Below are positions 8,757 through 18,092 of a stretch of 64,000 bases of DNA, one piece after another. The translations under genes were made by a program, and so were the position numbers. The stretch's first letter is position 1, and each line of letters starts with the position of its first letter. This DNA comes from Arthrobacter dokdonellae. GTDB lineage: Bacteria > Actinomycetota > Actinomycetes > Actinomycetales > Micrococcaceae. The notes under the pieces were generated by a model. It had not been told where the DNA came from. It saw only the letters and a list, made by a program, of their open reading frames with translations, and did not search any database. The DNA lies in NCBI RefSeq assembly GCF_003268655.1, contig NZ_CP029642.1:4295123-4359122 (forward strand). Direction: 5' to 3'.

Positions 8757-10337
8757 ATGAACGAGAGCCATGAAAACCAGGAGCCCGGCCCTGTGCCGCC
8801 GCACGACAACCACGCAGGCGCGGTGCCACCGCACGACGGCGGGACAGGGCAGGAGCAGCCGCCCGGGCCGGAACAGGCGCCACCCAACGACGCGACAGGG
8901 CACAAGCCGCCGCTGTCGGGCCAGGAACAGACATATTCGCCCGGATCCGCGGGTCCGGCCTACCCGGGTCCGGCCCCGCAGCCGAGCGCGCGCTGCTTTG
9001 TGTGGCTGCGCTCCCTCGGCGTCCGCCGCGGCAGCAGCCGCTGGGTGGGCGGCGTGTGCAGCGGGCTCGCGGAGAAGTGGGGCATCGATCCGGTGATCGT
9101 CCGGGGCCTGGCCGTGGTCCTGACGCTGTTCTTTGGCGTCGGCCTCCTGGCCTATGGCGTGGCCTGGGCGCTGCTGCCCGAACCGGACGGCCGCATCCAT
9201 GTGGAGCAGGTGGCCCGCGGGCATTGGTCAACCGGGATGACCGGCGCCGCCGTCGCAACTTTCCTTGGCATGGCCGGCCCCGGGCAGAGCGTCGCCTGGA
9301 ACGGACATGGCGGCTGGATCCCCTGGCCGGTGCTGTGGGTGGCGGCCATCGTGGCCATCATCGTCTGGGCCGTGAACCGCGGCAAAGACGGACCGGCACG
9401 TGCTGCCCAGGGTCCGCACTACCAGCAGCCGCAGTTTGGCGCAGCAGGCTCACCCGGCCAGGCCCAGCACTTCGACGCAGCGGCTGCACCGGGCGGGGCC
9501 CCGCGGTACGCGCCGGCCCCCGGCGCCGTCCCCTATGCGGCGGAACCGTTGACCGGGAATTTCGGGACGTGGACCGGGCGCAACCTCGGCCCGCATGGCC
9601 CACTCGGCCCAACAGGCCCGCTCGGCCCCAACGGCCCGCTCGGCCCCAACGGCCCGCTGGGCCCGAACGGCCCGCTGGCACTCAAGGCGCGCCCCCGGCT
9701 GGGTGCCGCGGCAACCCTGCTGTCCCTTGGGCTGGCCGTCATGGTCGGCGCCCTGGTGTTGATCCTTAACGCATCGGGCGTCCTGAACCTGCACGGCTAC
9801 CAGGTGGCCGCTGCCGCTGCCGCCGCTGCCATCACGGCCGGACTGGCGATCATTTTCTCCGGCCTTCGCGGTCGCTCGGCAGGCGGCGTGGGGACCTTCG
9901 CCATCATTGCCCTCGTGGTCGCCGGCCTGCTGAGCATGGTCCCCCAACATGCACCGTGGACCCCGATGGCGAACCAGTCATGGGCGCCCACCACCGTCAG
10001 CGCGGCGCAGGACGGACTGTCCGTGGCCATGGGCGGCGCCAACATCGACCTGACGGGGTTCGACGCCGGCTCGGCCTTGGCCGGCGACGTCCAGATCCCC
10101 GTGAGTCTGGTTGCCGCCAAGGCGGTGCTCAAGGTGCCCACCAGCATCCCTGTCACCATCAAGAGCGATCTTGCCGTATCCAGTCTGGAGGTCCAAGGCC
10201 AGCCGGGCAACGACGGCAAGGCCGTGGTGCAAAGCTCCACCACGCACATCAATCCCGAGGCAACGGGGAACGGGCTGGTGGTCACCTTGGAAGGTGCGGC
10301 CGCCAACGTCACGATCATTCCGGTCGCCGGCAAATAG
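8757..10337 (+). CDS. PspC-domain multi-pass membrane protein with Gly-Pro repeat linker
   Basis: A 526-residue protein. Its Pro/Gln-rich N-terminus (residues 1-78) precedes a PspC domain (SRWVGGVCSGLAEKWGIDP plus a membrane span, about 95-145). Another membrane segment follows, then a low-complexity linker with the GPLGPN repeat (about 277-305) and further spans (about 315-395). The end is a roughly 110-residue extracellular-type domain resembling the beta-helical adhesin-like domain often found C-terminal to PspC in actinobacteria. It is divergent from the PspC kinase and followed at 28 nt by another small membrane gene. Function is not known; a role as sensor or target of the adjacent two-component system is inferred. 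Confidence 0.85.
   Translation: MNESHENQEPGPVPPHDNHAGAVPPHDGGTGQEQPPGPEQAPPNDATGHKPPLSGQEQTYSPGSAGPAYPGPAPQPSARCFVWLRSLGVRRGSSRWVGGVCSGLAEKWGIDPVIVRGLAVVLTLFFGVGLLAYGVAWALLPEPDGRIHVEQVARGHWSTGMTGAAVATFLGMAGPGQSVAWNGHGGWIPWPVLWVAAIVAIIVWAVNRGKDGPARAAQGPHYQQPQFGAAGSPGQAQHFDAAAAPGGAPRYAPAPGAVPYAAEPLTGNFGTWTGRNLGPHGPLGPTGPLGPNGPLGPNGPLGPNGPLALKARPRLGAAATLLSLGLAVMVGALVLILNASGVLNLHGYQVAAAAAAAAITAGLAIIFSGLRGRSAGGVGTFAIIALVVAGLLSMVPQHAPWTPMANQSWAPTTVSAAQDGLSVAMGGANIDLTGFDAGSALAGDVQIPVSLVAAKAVLKVPTSIPVTIKSDLAVSSLEVQGQPGNDGKAVVQSSTTHINPEATGNGLVVTLEGAAANVTIIPVAGK
9587..9678 (+). repeat. 18-nt in-frame tandem repeat encoding GPLGPN
   Basis: About four to five copies of GGCCCGCTSGGCCCSAAC lie in frame inside the PspC gene. 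The first copies are divergent (GPHGPLGPT) and the last three are nearly identical. Copy number is likely to vary between strains. Confidence 0.85.
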
Positions 10338-10365
10338 CCGGCAGACAGAGAGTAAAGGGAACACC

Positions 10366-10662
10366 ATGAACAATCCAACGGAACCACTAGGCTTTCCCGG
10401 TCATTCCGGCGCCGGACCGGAGGACACCCCCCTGAAGGGCACGAGGCAGGGCGCGGACAGCACGATCTCCGTCGCCAGGCCACCGGTGAGGGTGGGGACC
10501 CTGGTGTGGGGCGCCGTCGTCGTCGTGATAGGCATCCTGGTGCTCGTCACACGGCAGGCCGGCCTGCCACTCGACACCGGCCAGACATCGATGTGGCTGC
10601 TCTTCGGCGCCGGGCTGACGATGGTGGCAGGCGGGGCCGTGAACGTGCTGCGGCGGAAGTAG
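10366..10662 (+). CDS. Small two-span membrane protein
   Basis: 98 residues starting MNNPTEPLGFPGHSGAGPED. A polar N-terminus of about 40 residues is followed by two hydrophobic segments (VGTLVWGAVVVVIGILVLVT and MWLLFGAGLTMVAGGAVNVL) and a basic tail. The start ATG is preceded by AAAGGGA at a good distance, and the gene follows the PspC gene by 28 nt, so the two probably form an operon. No named family recognised. Confidence 0.75.
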   Translation: MNNPTEPLGFPGHSGAGPEDTPLKGTRQGADSTISVARPPVRVGTLVWGAVVVVIGILVLVTRQAGLPLDTGQTSMWLLFGAGLTMVAGGAVNVLRRK

Positions 10663-10730
10663 GCAACTGGCCGGTGGCACCGGAACGCACCGGAACGCAC
10701 CGGGGCCGGGCGGGGCCCGGCGGGGAAGGT

Positions 10731-13700
10731 CTAGGCCCTGCGGCGCCTGGCGGCCATCATGGAGCGAAGCCCCAGGGCCGGACCCGCCACGCACGCGGCG
10801 CCCAGGAGCAGGCCGGCGGCGAGCGCGGCGATGGTGGCTGTGCGCGGCGTGTGCGGTCGTTCGGCGTAGACGTCCTCGGGCCGTTCCCCCGGGCCGACGG
10901 CGTCCTGGTGCAGGGCTGCGGCCAGCAATTCGGCCAGGTGCACGCCCTGGCGGCCGCCGGCGTCGCCCTGTTCAATCTGGGTGCGGCAGCTGAAGCCGTC
11001 CGCCAGGATCACCGCCCCGGCCTCCGCCGACCGAAGCGCCGGGAAGAGCACCCGCTCGCCGCAGGCCTCGGAGACGTCATAGTGGCCCTTTTCAAAACCG
11101 AAATTGCCGGCCAGGCCACAGCAGCCGGAATCAAGCACCTCCGCGTCCACGCCCATCCGCTGCATGAGCGCCACGTCGGCGCCGAACCCCATCACCGCGT
11201 GCTGGTGGCAGTGCGTCTGGACGAGGGCGTGCCGGGCCAGCGGCGGCGGCTGCCAGCCGGGGCTGTGATTGACCAGCAACTCCGCCAGCGTCACGGTCTG
11301 TTCGCGCAGCCGGCGCATGTCCGGATCGGAGGGGAACAGCCCGGCCGCATCCGACCGGAAGACCGCCGTGCACGACGGCTCGAGCCCGAGGATGAGGGTT
11401 CCGGCGCGCAGGTGCGGCGCCAGGACGTCCACCGTGCGCCGCAGGACCTTCTTCGCCACGTCGAGCTGGCCGGTGGAGATCCACGTCAATCCGCAGCAGA
11501 CCGGATCCGGCGGGACAACCACGTTCCACCCGGCATCCTCCAGGACCGCCACGGCCGCCTGCGCCACATGCGGGTGGAACGCGTTGCTGAAGGTGTCCGG
11601 CCACAGCACCACGTCCCCGCGAGTCCCACTGCCCCGCGGGCCACGCCCGGCGTACCACGCCTGGAACGTCTGCGGGGCGAACTGCGGCAGCCGGCGCTCG
11701 GGCGCCACGCCCGCCAGCTCCTTCCCCGCGCGGGCGAGCAGGGGCGCCTGGGACACGGCATTGAGCAGCCGCGGCGCGAGCGCCGCCAGCCGTGCCCACA
11801 GCGGCAGCCAGCCCATTGAATAGTGGGACCGGGGCCGGACCCGCCCGGCGTAGAAGTGGCTGAGGAACTCGGCCTTGTAGGTCGCCATGTCCACGCTGAC
11901 CGGACAGTCCTGCTTGCAGCCCTTGCAGGACAGGCACAGGTCCAGCGCGTCCCTTACCGCCTCGGACCGCCAGCCGTCTCCGATGGGGGAGTCCTCGTGG
12001 CCCTGGAGCATCTCAAACAGCAGCCGGGCGCGGCCGCGGGTGGAGTGCTCCTCCTCACGCGTGACCATGTAGGACGGGCACATGACTCCTCCCTCGTGCC
12101 GCCTGCAGGCCCCCACCCCGACGCAGCGCAGCACGGCCTCACTGAAGCTGCCGCCGTCGTCCGGGAAGGCGAAATGCGTCTCCAGCGGCGCCGGTGCGTA
12201 GCCGGCGCCAAGCCGCAGGTCCGCATCCAACCGGGCCGGACTGCCCAGCTTGCCGGGATTCATGATGCCCCGCGGGTCGAAGATCGCCCTGAACCGGGCG
12301 AAGGCCGCGATCAGGCCGGGGCCGTACATGACGGGCAGCAGCTCCGCCCGCGCCTGGCCGTCGCCGTGTTCGCCGGACAGCGATCCGCCCATCGAGACGA
12401 CGAGCCTGGCGGCGCGCTCCATGAACGTGCGGAACGTGGCCACGCCCGCCGCGGTGGCAAGGTCGAACGGGATGCGGGTGTGCACACAGCCCTGGCCGTA
12501 GTGGCCGTAGAGCGAGGCGGCCTCGAACCCGAACTCCGCATACAGCTCCCGCAACGCGCGCAGGTAGTCGCCCATGCGTTCGGGCGCCACCGCCGAATCC
12601 TCCCATCCGGGCCACATGGCCGGCAGGCCGGGCACGTGCGCCGTGGCGCCAAGGGCCGCCTCGCGCAACTTCCACAGACGGCGGGCCTGCCCGCCGTCGT
12701 ACTCGGTGACGGTGGGACGTGAGGCCAAGGCACGGGCGGCCGCTGCGAAGGCATGAGCCTTGTCGGCGGCCTGCTGCGGCGTGTCCGCGCCGAACTCGAC
12801 CAGGAGCCACGCCTGCGGGCCGTCCGGGAGCAGGGCCAGCGCGTCCACGGGAAGTCCGGTGGCGCGCTCGTATCCGACGACTTTGCCATCGAATCCCTCC
12901 AAGGCGATCGGATCGTGGTCCAGAATGGCGGGAACGTCGTCGCCGCTGGCCCCCGCATCCGGATATCCCAGCAGCACCACCGCCTTCGCCGCGACCACCG
13001 GCATGAGCCGCAGCTTCGCCCGCAGGACGAACACACAGGTCCCTTCCGAGCCCACCAGCGCCTGCGCCACGTTGAATCCGTGTTCCGGCAGCAGCGAGTC
13101 CAGGTTGTATCCGGAGACCCGGCGCGGGATCCGCGGGTATTGCCGGCGCACCTCCTCGCCGTGCGCGTCCACGAGTTCGCGCAGCTGCCGGTACACCTCC
13201 GCCTGGCGGCCCCCGCCCTGGACAATGGCCAGGTAGTCCGCCTCGGAGGTCGCGCCGACTTCCATCCGCGTGCCGTCGGGAAGCATCACCTCCAGCGCCA
13301 GCGTGTTATCCACTGTCTTGCCGGTGCGCTGCGCCGTCGCGCCGCAGGAATTGTTGCCGAGCATCCCGCCCACGGTGCAGTGGTCATGGGTGGCCGGCCG
13401 CGGCCCGAACTCCAGGCCGTAAGCCGCCAACTGCCCGTTCAGCTCGTCCAGGACGATGCCCGGTTCCACCCAGCAGCTGCGCTCGCGCGGATCGACGGAG
13501 AGCAGCTGCGTCAGGTACTTCGAGCAGTCGATGACGACCGCGGCATTTGTGCACTGGCCGGCCAGGCTGGTGCCGCCACCGCGGGAGAGCACCGGGACCC
13601 CATGCCCGCGGCAGACCAGCATCGCCTCCGCCGCCGCCTCCACTGTGCGTGGAACGACGACGGCGACCGGCACCTGACGGTAGTTGGACGAGTCCGTTGA

Positions 13701-13814
13701 GTAGGCCGCCCGTGACCCGGCATCAAAGCGCACCTCCCCATCGACCCTCGCACGGAGGTCCGCTTCAAGGCCGGTGGTACGCACGGTGGGGGTTGGAAGT
13801 TCGATGCGCGTCAT
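10731..13814 (-). CDS. FAD-linked oxidase fused to Fe-S/CCG oxidoreductase domains
   Basis: A 1027-residue fusion. The N-terminal PCMH-type FAD-binding domain (VPVLSRGGGTSLAGQ; DHCTVGGMLGNNSCGA) and FAD-oxidase C-terminal domain span about residues 35-530. A ferredoxin-like 4Fe-4S pair (CVGVGACRRHEGGVMCPSYM; CLSCKGCKQDCPVSVD) lies at about 550-640. Two Cys-rich CCG domains follow (DPVCCGLTW; LDSGCCGLAGNFGFEKGHY), and a hydrophobic C-terminal helix (about 995-1015) may tether it to the membrane. This matches D-lactate/glycolate-type dehydrogenases of the GlcD-GlcF fusion class. The donor is probably a 2-hydroxy acid, but D-2-hydroxyglutarate is also possible. Start at 13814 (MTRIELPTP) has GGTGAG upstream. 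It stands alone, divergent from pfkA. Confidence 0.9.
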   Translation of the reverse strand: MTRIELPTPTVRTTGLEADLRARVDGEVRFDAGSRAAYSTDSSNYRQVPVAVVVPRTVEAAAEAMLVCRGHGVPVLSRGGGTSLAGQCTNAAVVIDCSKYLTQLLSVDPRERSCWVEPGIVLDELNGQLAAYGLEFGPRPATHDHCTVGGMLGNNSCGATAQRTGKTVDNTLALEVMLPDGTRMEVGATSEADYLAIVQGGGRQAEVYRQLRELVDAHGEEVRRQYPRIPRRVSGYNLDSLLPEHGFNVAQALVGSEGTCVFVLRAKLRLMPVVAAKAVVLLGYPDAGASGDDVPAILDHDPIALEGFDGKVVGYERATGLPVDALALLPDGPQAWLLVEFGADTPQQAADKAHAFAAAARALASRPTVTEYDGGQARRLWKLREAALGATAHVPGLPAMWPGWEDSAVAPERMGDYLRALRELYAEFGFEAASLYGHYGQGCVHTRIPFDLATAAGVATFRTFMERAARLVVSMGGSLSGEHGDGQARAELLPVMYGPGLIAAFARFRAIFDPRGIMNPGKLGSPARLDADLRLGAGYAPAPLETHFAFPDDGGSFSEAVLRCVGVGACRRHEGGVMCPSYMVTREEEHSTRGRARLLFEMLQGHEDSPIGDGWRSEAVRDALDLCLSCKGCKQDCPVSVDMATYKAEFLSHFYAGRVRPRSHYSMGWLPLWARLAALAPRLLNAVSQAPLLARAGKELAGVAPERRLPQFAPQTFQAWYAGRGPRGSGTRGDVVLWPDTFSNAFHPHVAQAAVAVLEDAGWNVVVPPDPVCCGLTWISTGQLDVAKKVLRRTVDVLAPHLRAGTLILGLEPSCTAVFRSDAAGLFPSDPDMRRLREQTVTLAELLVNHSPGWQPPPLARHALVQTHCHQHAVMGFGADVALMQRMGVDAEVLDSGCCGLAGNFGFEKGHYDVSEACGERVLFPALRSAEAGAVILADGFSCRTQIEQGDAGGRQGVHLAELLAAALHQDAVGPGERPEDVYAERPHTPRTATIAALAAGLLLGAACVAGPALGLRSMMAARRRRA

Positions 13815-14046
13815 GCTGGGCTCACCTGCAGCTCGTGGGGCTGGTGCTCGTTGTGGCCACAGTCTAAGCCCGGCGCTGGAAGGGCGGAAGGGACGCCGCT
13901 GGCGCGGCACAGGCGGTCAACGCAGCGACCCACCATCCGCGCTCCGCGTTGCCCCCGTCACACGAGCGTCTAGAATGTCCAAGAGAGAGGAGCTCGACGG
14001 TGCGCTCAAACCCCATTGACTCCATCCCTGAAGGACCTTATTACCC

Positions 14047-15072
14047 ATGAAGATTGGAATCCTGACCAGCGGCGGCGACTGCCCCGGGTTGAACGCCGTT
14101 ATCCGCGGCATCGTGCTCAAGGGCATCAAGAGCTACGGCCACGAATTCGTCGGCTTCCGCGACGGCTGGCGCGGCGTGGTGGAGGGCGATGTCATGGACC
14201 TCCCCCGCCAGATGGTCCGCGGCATCTCCAAGCAGGGCGGGACCATTCTGGGCACCTCCCGCACGAACCCGTTTGAGGGCAACGGCGGGCCGGACGTCAT
14301 CAAGGCGCACCTGAACCGTCTGGGCATCGACGCCATGATCGCCATCGGCGGCGAAGGCACGCTGGCTGCGGCCCGCCGCCTGACCGACGCCGGCCTGAAG
14401 ATCGTGGGCGTGCCGAAAACGGTGGACAACGACCTTGATGCCACGGATTACACCTTTGGTTTCGATACAGCCGTCCAAATTGCCACCGAGGCGATCGACC
14501 GCCTCCGCACCACGGGCGAATCGCACCACCGCTGCATGATCGCCGAGGTGATGGGCCGCCATGTGGGCTGGATCGCCCTTCACGCGGGCATGTCCACCGG
14601 AGCGCACGCGATCCTCATTCCGGAGCAAAAGACCAGCATGGACCAGATCGTCGCATGGGTGCAGGAGGCCCACGACCGCGGCCGCGCACCGCTGGTGGTG
14701 GTGGCTGAAGGCTTCGTGCCGGACCACCGGGACTCCGCCCATTCCGAGCGCGGCCTGGACACTTTCGGCCGCCCGCGGCTGGGCGGCATCAGCGAGCAGC
14801 TGGCCCCGGAGATCGAGGCCCGCACCGGCATAGAAACCCGCGCCACCATTCTGGGCCACATCCAGCGCGGCGGCGTTCCCTCCAGCTTCGACCGCGTGCT
14901 GGCCACCCGCCTGGGCATGGCCGCCGTCGACTCCGTCGTGGAGGAACGGTGGGGCACCATGGTCTCGCTCAAGGGCACCGAGATTGAACACGTCCCGTTT
15001 GAGTCGGCGCTGGGCAACCTGAAGACCGTCCCGCAGCACCGCTACGACGAGGCCGCCATCCTCTTCGGCTGA
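14047..15072 (+). CDS. pfkA: 6-phosphofructokinase
   Basis: Phosphorylates fructose 6-phosphate to the 1,6-bisphosphate in glycolysis. The 341-residue product opens MKIGILTSGGDCPGLNAVIR (nucleotide loop), with PKTVDND (catalytic base region) and EVMGRHVGWIA (fructose 6-phosphate contact). In the phosphoryl-donor region the sequence reads GGEGT, keeping the Gly seen in ATP-dependent enzymes, while PKTVDND carries the Lys seen in PPi-dependent ones. This mixed signature is usual in actinobacterial PFKs, several of which use ATP. A 230-bp upstream region has a TAGAAT box near 13974, and GAAGGA precedes the ATG by about 13 nt. Confidence 0.96.
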   Translation: MKIGILTSGGDCPGLNAVIRGIVLKGIKSYGHEFVGFRDGWRGVVEGDVMDLPRQMVRGISKQGGTILGTSRTNPFEGNGGPDVIKAHLNRLGIDAMIAIGGEGTLAAARRLTDAGLKIVGVPKTVDNDLDATDYTFGFDTAVQIATEAIDRLRTTGESHHRCMIAEVMGRHVGWIALHAGMSTGAHAILIPEQKTSMDQIVAWVQEAHDRGRAPLVVVAEGFVPDHRDSAHSERGLDTFGRPRLGGISEQLAPEIEARTGIETRATILGHIQRGGVPSSFDRVLATRLGMAAVDSVVEERWGTMVSLKGTEIEHVPFESALGNLKTVPQHRYDEAAILFG

Positions 15073-15106
15073 CCGTCCGAACCCCACGCGCCGGCGCCAG
15101 GGCGTC

Positions 15107-15112
15107 TAGCCT
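15107..15112 (+). promoter_or_regulatory. Leaderless-type -10 box
   Basis: TAGCCT ends 6 nt before the ATG at 15119, so transcription should begin at the start codon; no Shine-Dalgarno is present. Confidence 0.55.
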
Positions 15113-15118
15113 TGACGC

Positions 15119-15850
15119 ATGACCTTTGACGCGAGCTCCGCCCCGATTGTCCGGCTGGCCTGGGAACGGCATCTGGGCCTCCCCGCCGATTCACTGGTAG
15201 CGAGCGGCTCCGGCGCCCGCATAAACCAGGCCGGCGACGCGGGGTCGCTGACCTTCCTTCGGCTCTGGGACCAGTCGGTGCTGACCGGGCCGCCCGAGCT
15301 GCTGCGCGCCGCGGAGGCCTACAGCGACGATGACCTCAGCGACCATGCCAACATGCTGCGCCTCACGCGGGACGACGGCGGGCGGGGCCGGGGCACCCAG
15401 GCCCTCTACTACGCTGACGACATGCCCCTCCACGAACCAGCCGAAACTGTCATGGTCTCCCACGGATACCCCGAGGCGGCGGCGCTGGAGGCGATGTGCC
15501 CGCCCGACGACGTGAACGACGTCGGCCTGGCCGCCCTTCCACACAAGTTCACCGTCATGGAATCCGGCGATCCCGGCGCGGGGCCCGCCGCCTGCGCCGC
15601 CTATGCCGAGTTTGCCGGACTGCTGGCGCAGCTGGGCACGCTGGTGCCGCCGACGTACAGGCGACGCGGGCTGGGCGCACTGGCCACCAGCATCGCCGCC
15701 CACGAAGCGCTCGCCACCGGATTGATCGTCCAGTGGCGGGCGGACATCAACAACGCGGGCGCCCACGCGCTGGCCCTGTCAGTTGGCCTTAACGTGGCCG
15801 GGCTCCAGACGTCGGTTGCCCTTCAATCCCGTCAAACTCCGCATAGATAG
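15119..15850 (+). CDS. GNAT-type acetyltransferase with diverged N-terminus
   Basis: 243 residues. Only the C-terminal part is recognisable: the acetyl-CoA loop PTYRRRGLGALATSIAAHEA near residue 178 followed by INNAGAHALALSVGL, the typical beta4-alpha3 to beta5 region of GNATs. The N-terminal 150 residues resemble no family I can name. The start at 15119 is supported by a leaderless promoter. Its 3' end overlaps the convergent MFS gene by 62 bp, so either transcript could act on the other. Confidence 0.75.
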   Translation: MTFDASSAPIVRLAWERHLGLPADSLVASGSGARINQAGDAGSLTFLRLWDQSVLTGPPELLRAAEAYSDDDLSDHANMLRLTRDDGGRGRGTQALYYADDMPLHEPAETVMVSHGYPEAAALEAMCPPDDVNDVGLAALPHKFTVMESGDPGAGPAACAAYAEFAGLLAQLGTLVPPTYRRRGLGALATSIAAHEALATGLIVQWRADINNAGAHALALSVGLNVAGLQTSVALQSRQTPHR

Positions 15851-17294
15851 CATCCACAGCCCGGGGCTTGGCAAACAGCACCGCCATCACGGCACCCACC
15901 AGGATCACCACGGCCGGCAGGATCATGGACTGGCCCATCGCCGTCGAGAAGCCTGCGCGCAGGAACTCGGGAAGCTGCCCGCTGACGCCGCTGGCACCCT
16001 GCGGGGCGCCGGCGGGCATTTCCGCAGTCAACCGCGCCCCGATCAGGGCGGCGATGGCCGCGGATCCGAGCACCGAGCCGATCTGGCGGGTGGTGTTGTA
16101 GATCCCGGCGCCGGCGCCGGCCTCGCGCGGGCCCAGGTTGCGGGTGGCCGTCGTCGAGAGCGGGGCCCAGATCCCTGAACTGGCGATGCCGAGCAGGCCG
16201 CTGGGCAGCAGGAACAGCCAGATGGCCGTGTCGGCATTCATCAGCGACGAGGTCCACAGCAGCGCCGCCGCCATCAGAAGGAAACCGGTCAGTGCCACGT
16301 ACCGCGGGTTGACGGTGTCCACAAGCTTGCCCACGAACGGCGCCAGCACGCCGGACAACAGGGCCATCGGCACCATCATGAGCGCCGACTGCGTCGGCGA
16401 CATGCCCCGCACCAGCTGGTAGTAGAAGAACAGCGGCAGGCTCATGGCGGTGACCGTGAAGCCCACAGTGGTGATGGCGGCGTTGGCCAGCGAGAAGTTG
16501 CGGACCTTGAACAGGTGCAGCGGCACCAGCGCCTCGCCCTTGGTGACGGCCTGCCAGACGACGAACAGCGCCAGGAAAACGATGCCGGCAATGATTAGTC
16601 CCCAAACGGAGATTGGACCGGCGATGGTGCCCCAGTTGTACTTTTCACCTTCCTGGATGCCAAATACCAGCATGAACAGGCCCACGGAGCTCAGGGCCAC
16701 GCCCAGAAGATCGAACTTGTGGTCGTGGGTTTTCAGTGACGGCACCAGACGCGCGGCCATGACGAATGCCACCACTCCCACCGGCACGTTGACGAAGAAG
16801 ATCCATTCCCAGCCCAGGCCGTCCACCAGGACGCCGCCAAGGATCGGCCCCACCAGCATGGCCACGCCGGCCGTGGCGCCCCACAGGCCCATGGCCGGGC
16901 CACGCCTGTCGGGCGCAAAGATGCGGGTGATCACGGCCATGGTCTGTGGCGTCATCAGGGCCGCGCCGAGTCCCTGGACCGCGCGGGCCAGGATCAGCAT
17001 CCCGATGCTCCCGGAGAGTCCGCACCACAGCGATGCCAGGGTGAAGACGCCCAGCCCGACCAGGTACAGGTTTTTGGGGCCGTATTTGTCTCCCATCCGC
17101 CCCGTGACCAACAAGGGCACCGCGTAGGCGAGCAGGTAGGCGCTGGTCACCCAGATGACGGAGTTAATGTCGGTGTTCAGGCCTTCCATGATTTTCGGGT
17201 TGGCCACCGAAACGATGGTGGAGTCGACCAGGATCATGAAGAAGCCCAGCACGAGCGCCCATAATGCGGGCCACGGTTTTGCCACTGTTTCCAT
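15789..17294 (-). CDS. MFS drug exporter, 14-span DHA2 (EmrB/QacA) type
   Basis: A 501-residue permease. DHA2 motifs are visible: FMILVDSTIVSVANPKI (motif D1 in helix 1), RMGDKYGPKNLYLVG (motif A), RAVQGLGAALMTPQ (motif B) and GPILGGVLVDGLGWEWIF (motif C, typical of drug/H+ antiporters). Family members export cationic dyes, antibiotics or detergents; the substrate here cannot be told. It follows the padR gene by 10 nt with AAGGAA before the ATG, so the regulator and pump form one operon, and PadR relief on substrate binding is the expected control. Confidence 0.92.
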   Translation of the reverse strand: METVAKPWPALWALVLGFFMILVDSTIVSVANPKIMEGLNTDINSVIWVTSAYLLAYAVPLLVTGRMGDKYGPKNLYLVGLGVFTLASLWCGLSGSIGMLILARAVQGLGAALMTPQTMAVITRIFAPDRRGPAMGLWGATAGVAMLVGPILGGVLVDGLGWEWIFFVNVPVGVVAFVMAARLVPSLKTHDHKFDLLGVALSSVGLFMLVFGIQEGEKYNWGTIAGPISVWGLIIAGIVFLALFVVWQAVTKGEALVPLHLFKVRNFSLANAAITTVGFTVTAMSLPLFFYYQLVRGMSPTQSALMMVPMALLSGVLAPFVGKLVDTVNPRYVALTGFLLMAAALLWTSSLMNADTAIWLFLLPSGLLGIASSGIWAPLSTTATRNLGPREAGAGAGIYNTTRQIGSVLGSAAIAALIGARLTAEMPAGAPQGASGVSGQLPEFLRAGFSTAMGQSMILPAVVILVGAVMAVLFAKPRAVDAIYAEFDGIEGQPTSGARPR

Positions 17295-17304
17295 GGATTA
17301 TTCC

Positions 17305-17910
17305 TTAAAGTTTGCTTTGAGCCGTACTGTTCGAGTGTTCAGGCGGATGCCATGGCATCGCACCGCTGGTGATGTCCGCGTGTAGCTGGCGGATCCAGGC
17401 CAGTTCCGCGCCCGTCATGGCCTCTTGGTACCGGATTTCCATCCAAAACCTTTGTTCCACACCCTTGCACTGGGCCGTGTGCGCGTCCGCCTCCAGCTCG
17501 GCCACGGAGGCCTCCAGGGCGTCCATCCGCCGCTCGAGCAGGTCAAGCACGACGCCGGCGGGCAGGTTGTGTGCCTCGGCGACCGCTTGGGGGAAGCTGG
17601 GGTATTCGGTGGCGGGACGGGCCAGGAGTTCCTTGAGCCGGCTTTCCAACATTTCGCGGCCCACAGGCAGGATCGAGTAGGTGGTGCGCTCCGGCCGGTT
17701 TCCTTCCCGCTCGGTGCCGACCGCCTTGACCAAGCCAGCCTCCGCCAGCCTGCCAACCGTGTGGTACAGCGTGCCCGGCCTGACCTTCACCAGCCGGTCC
17801 TCGCGCCGGTGGATGAGCAGCTGGTACATCTCATAGGGGTGCATGGGGCGCTCGGCCAACAGGCCCAGCGCCGCCACGCCAAGCGGGGTCAGCTGCTTTT
17901 CTGTTGCCAT
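17305..17910 (-). CDS. PadR-family transcriptional regulator
   Basis: 201 residues: an N-terminal winged helix (TPLGVAALGLLAERPMHPYE; GTLYHTVGRLAEAGLV), then a C-terminal helical dimerisation domain (Vir_act_alpha_C type, about residues 95-185). The start at 17910 (MATEKQLTP) has GAGGG 5 nt upstream; a Met four codons earlier has none. It lies directly before the MFS pump and probably represses both genes from the palindrome at 17932-17961. Confidence 0.92.
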   Translation of the reverse strand: MATEKQLTPLGVAALGLLAERPMHPYEMYQLLIHRREDRLVKVRPGTLYHTVGRLAEAGLVKAVGTEREGNRPERTTYSILPVGREMLESRLKELLARPATEYPSFPQAVAEAHNLPAGVVLDLLERRMDALEASVAELEADAHTAQCKGVEQRFWMEIRYQEAMTGAELAWIRQLHADITSGAMPWHPPEHSNSTAQSKL

Positions 17911-17931
17911 GCCCGCCCTCATTCCACACTC

Positions 17932-17961
17932 TAGTCCATAAGAATTATTCCACGTGGACTA
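17932..17961. promoter_or_regulatory. Candidate PadR operator
   Basis: TAGTCCA (17932-17938) and TGGACTA (17955-17961) form a perfect 7-bp inverted repeat with a 16-nt AT-rich centre, 22 nt upstream of the padR start. Its position over the promoter suggests autorepression. Confidence 0.5.
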
Positions 17962-18092
17962 TGCGGGAAACAACAGGCGGCCGGGTCTGGTCCTGTGATG
18001 TATTTCTCGCTTTTTCCCAACCCTGGACAGGGCTGGCGTCGACGGCGCCGGCCTCGTCCGCCGTCGACCGGCGGCTTATAGGGCCGGATCCG

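Noticed and set aside
10506..11819. 437-codon plus-strand frame over the oxidoreductase
   Set aside because: Shadow of the 1027-residue protein on the opposite strand.
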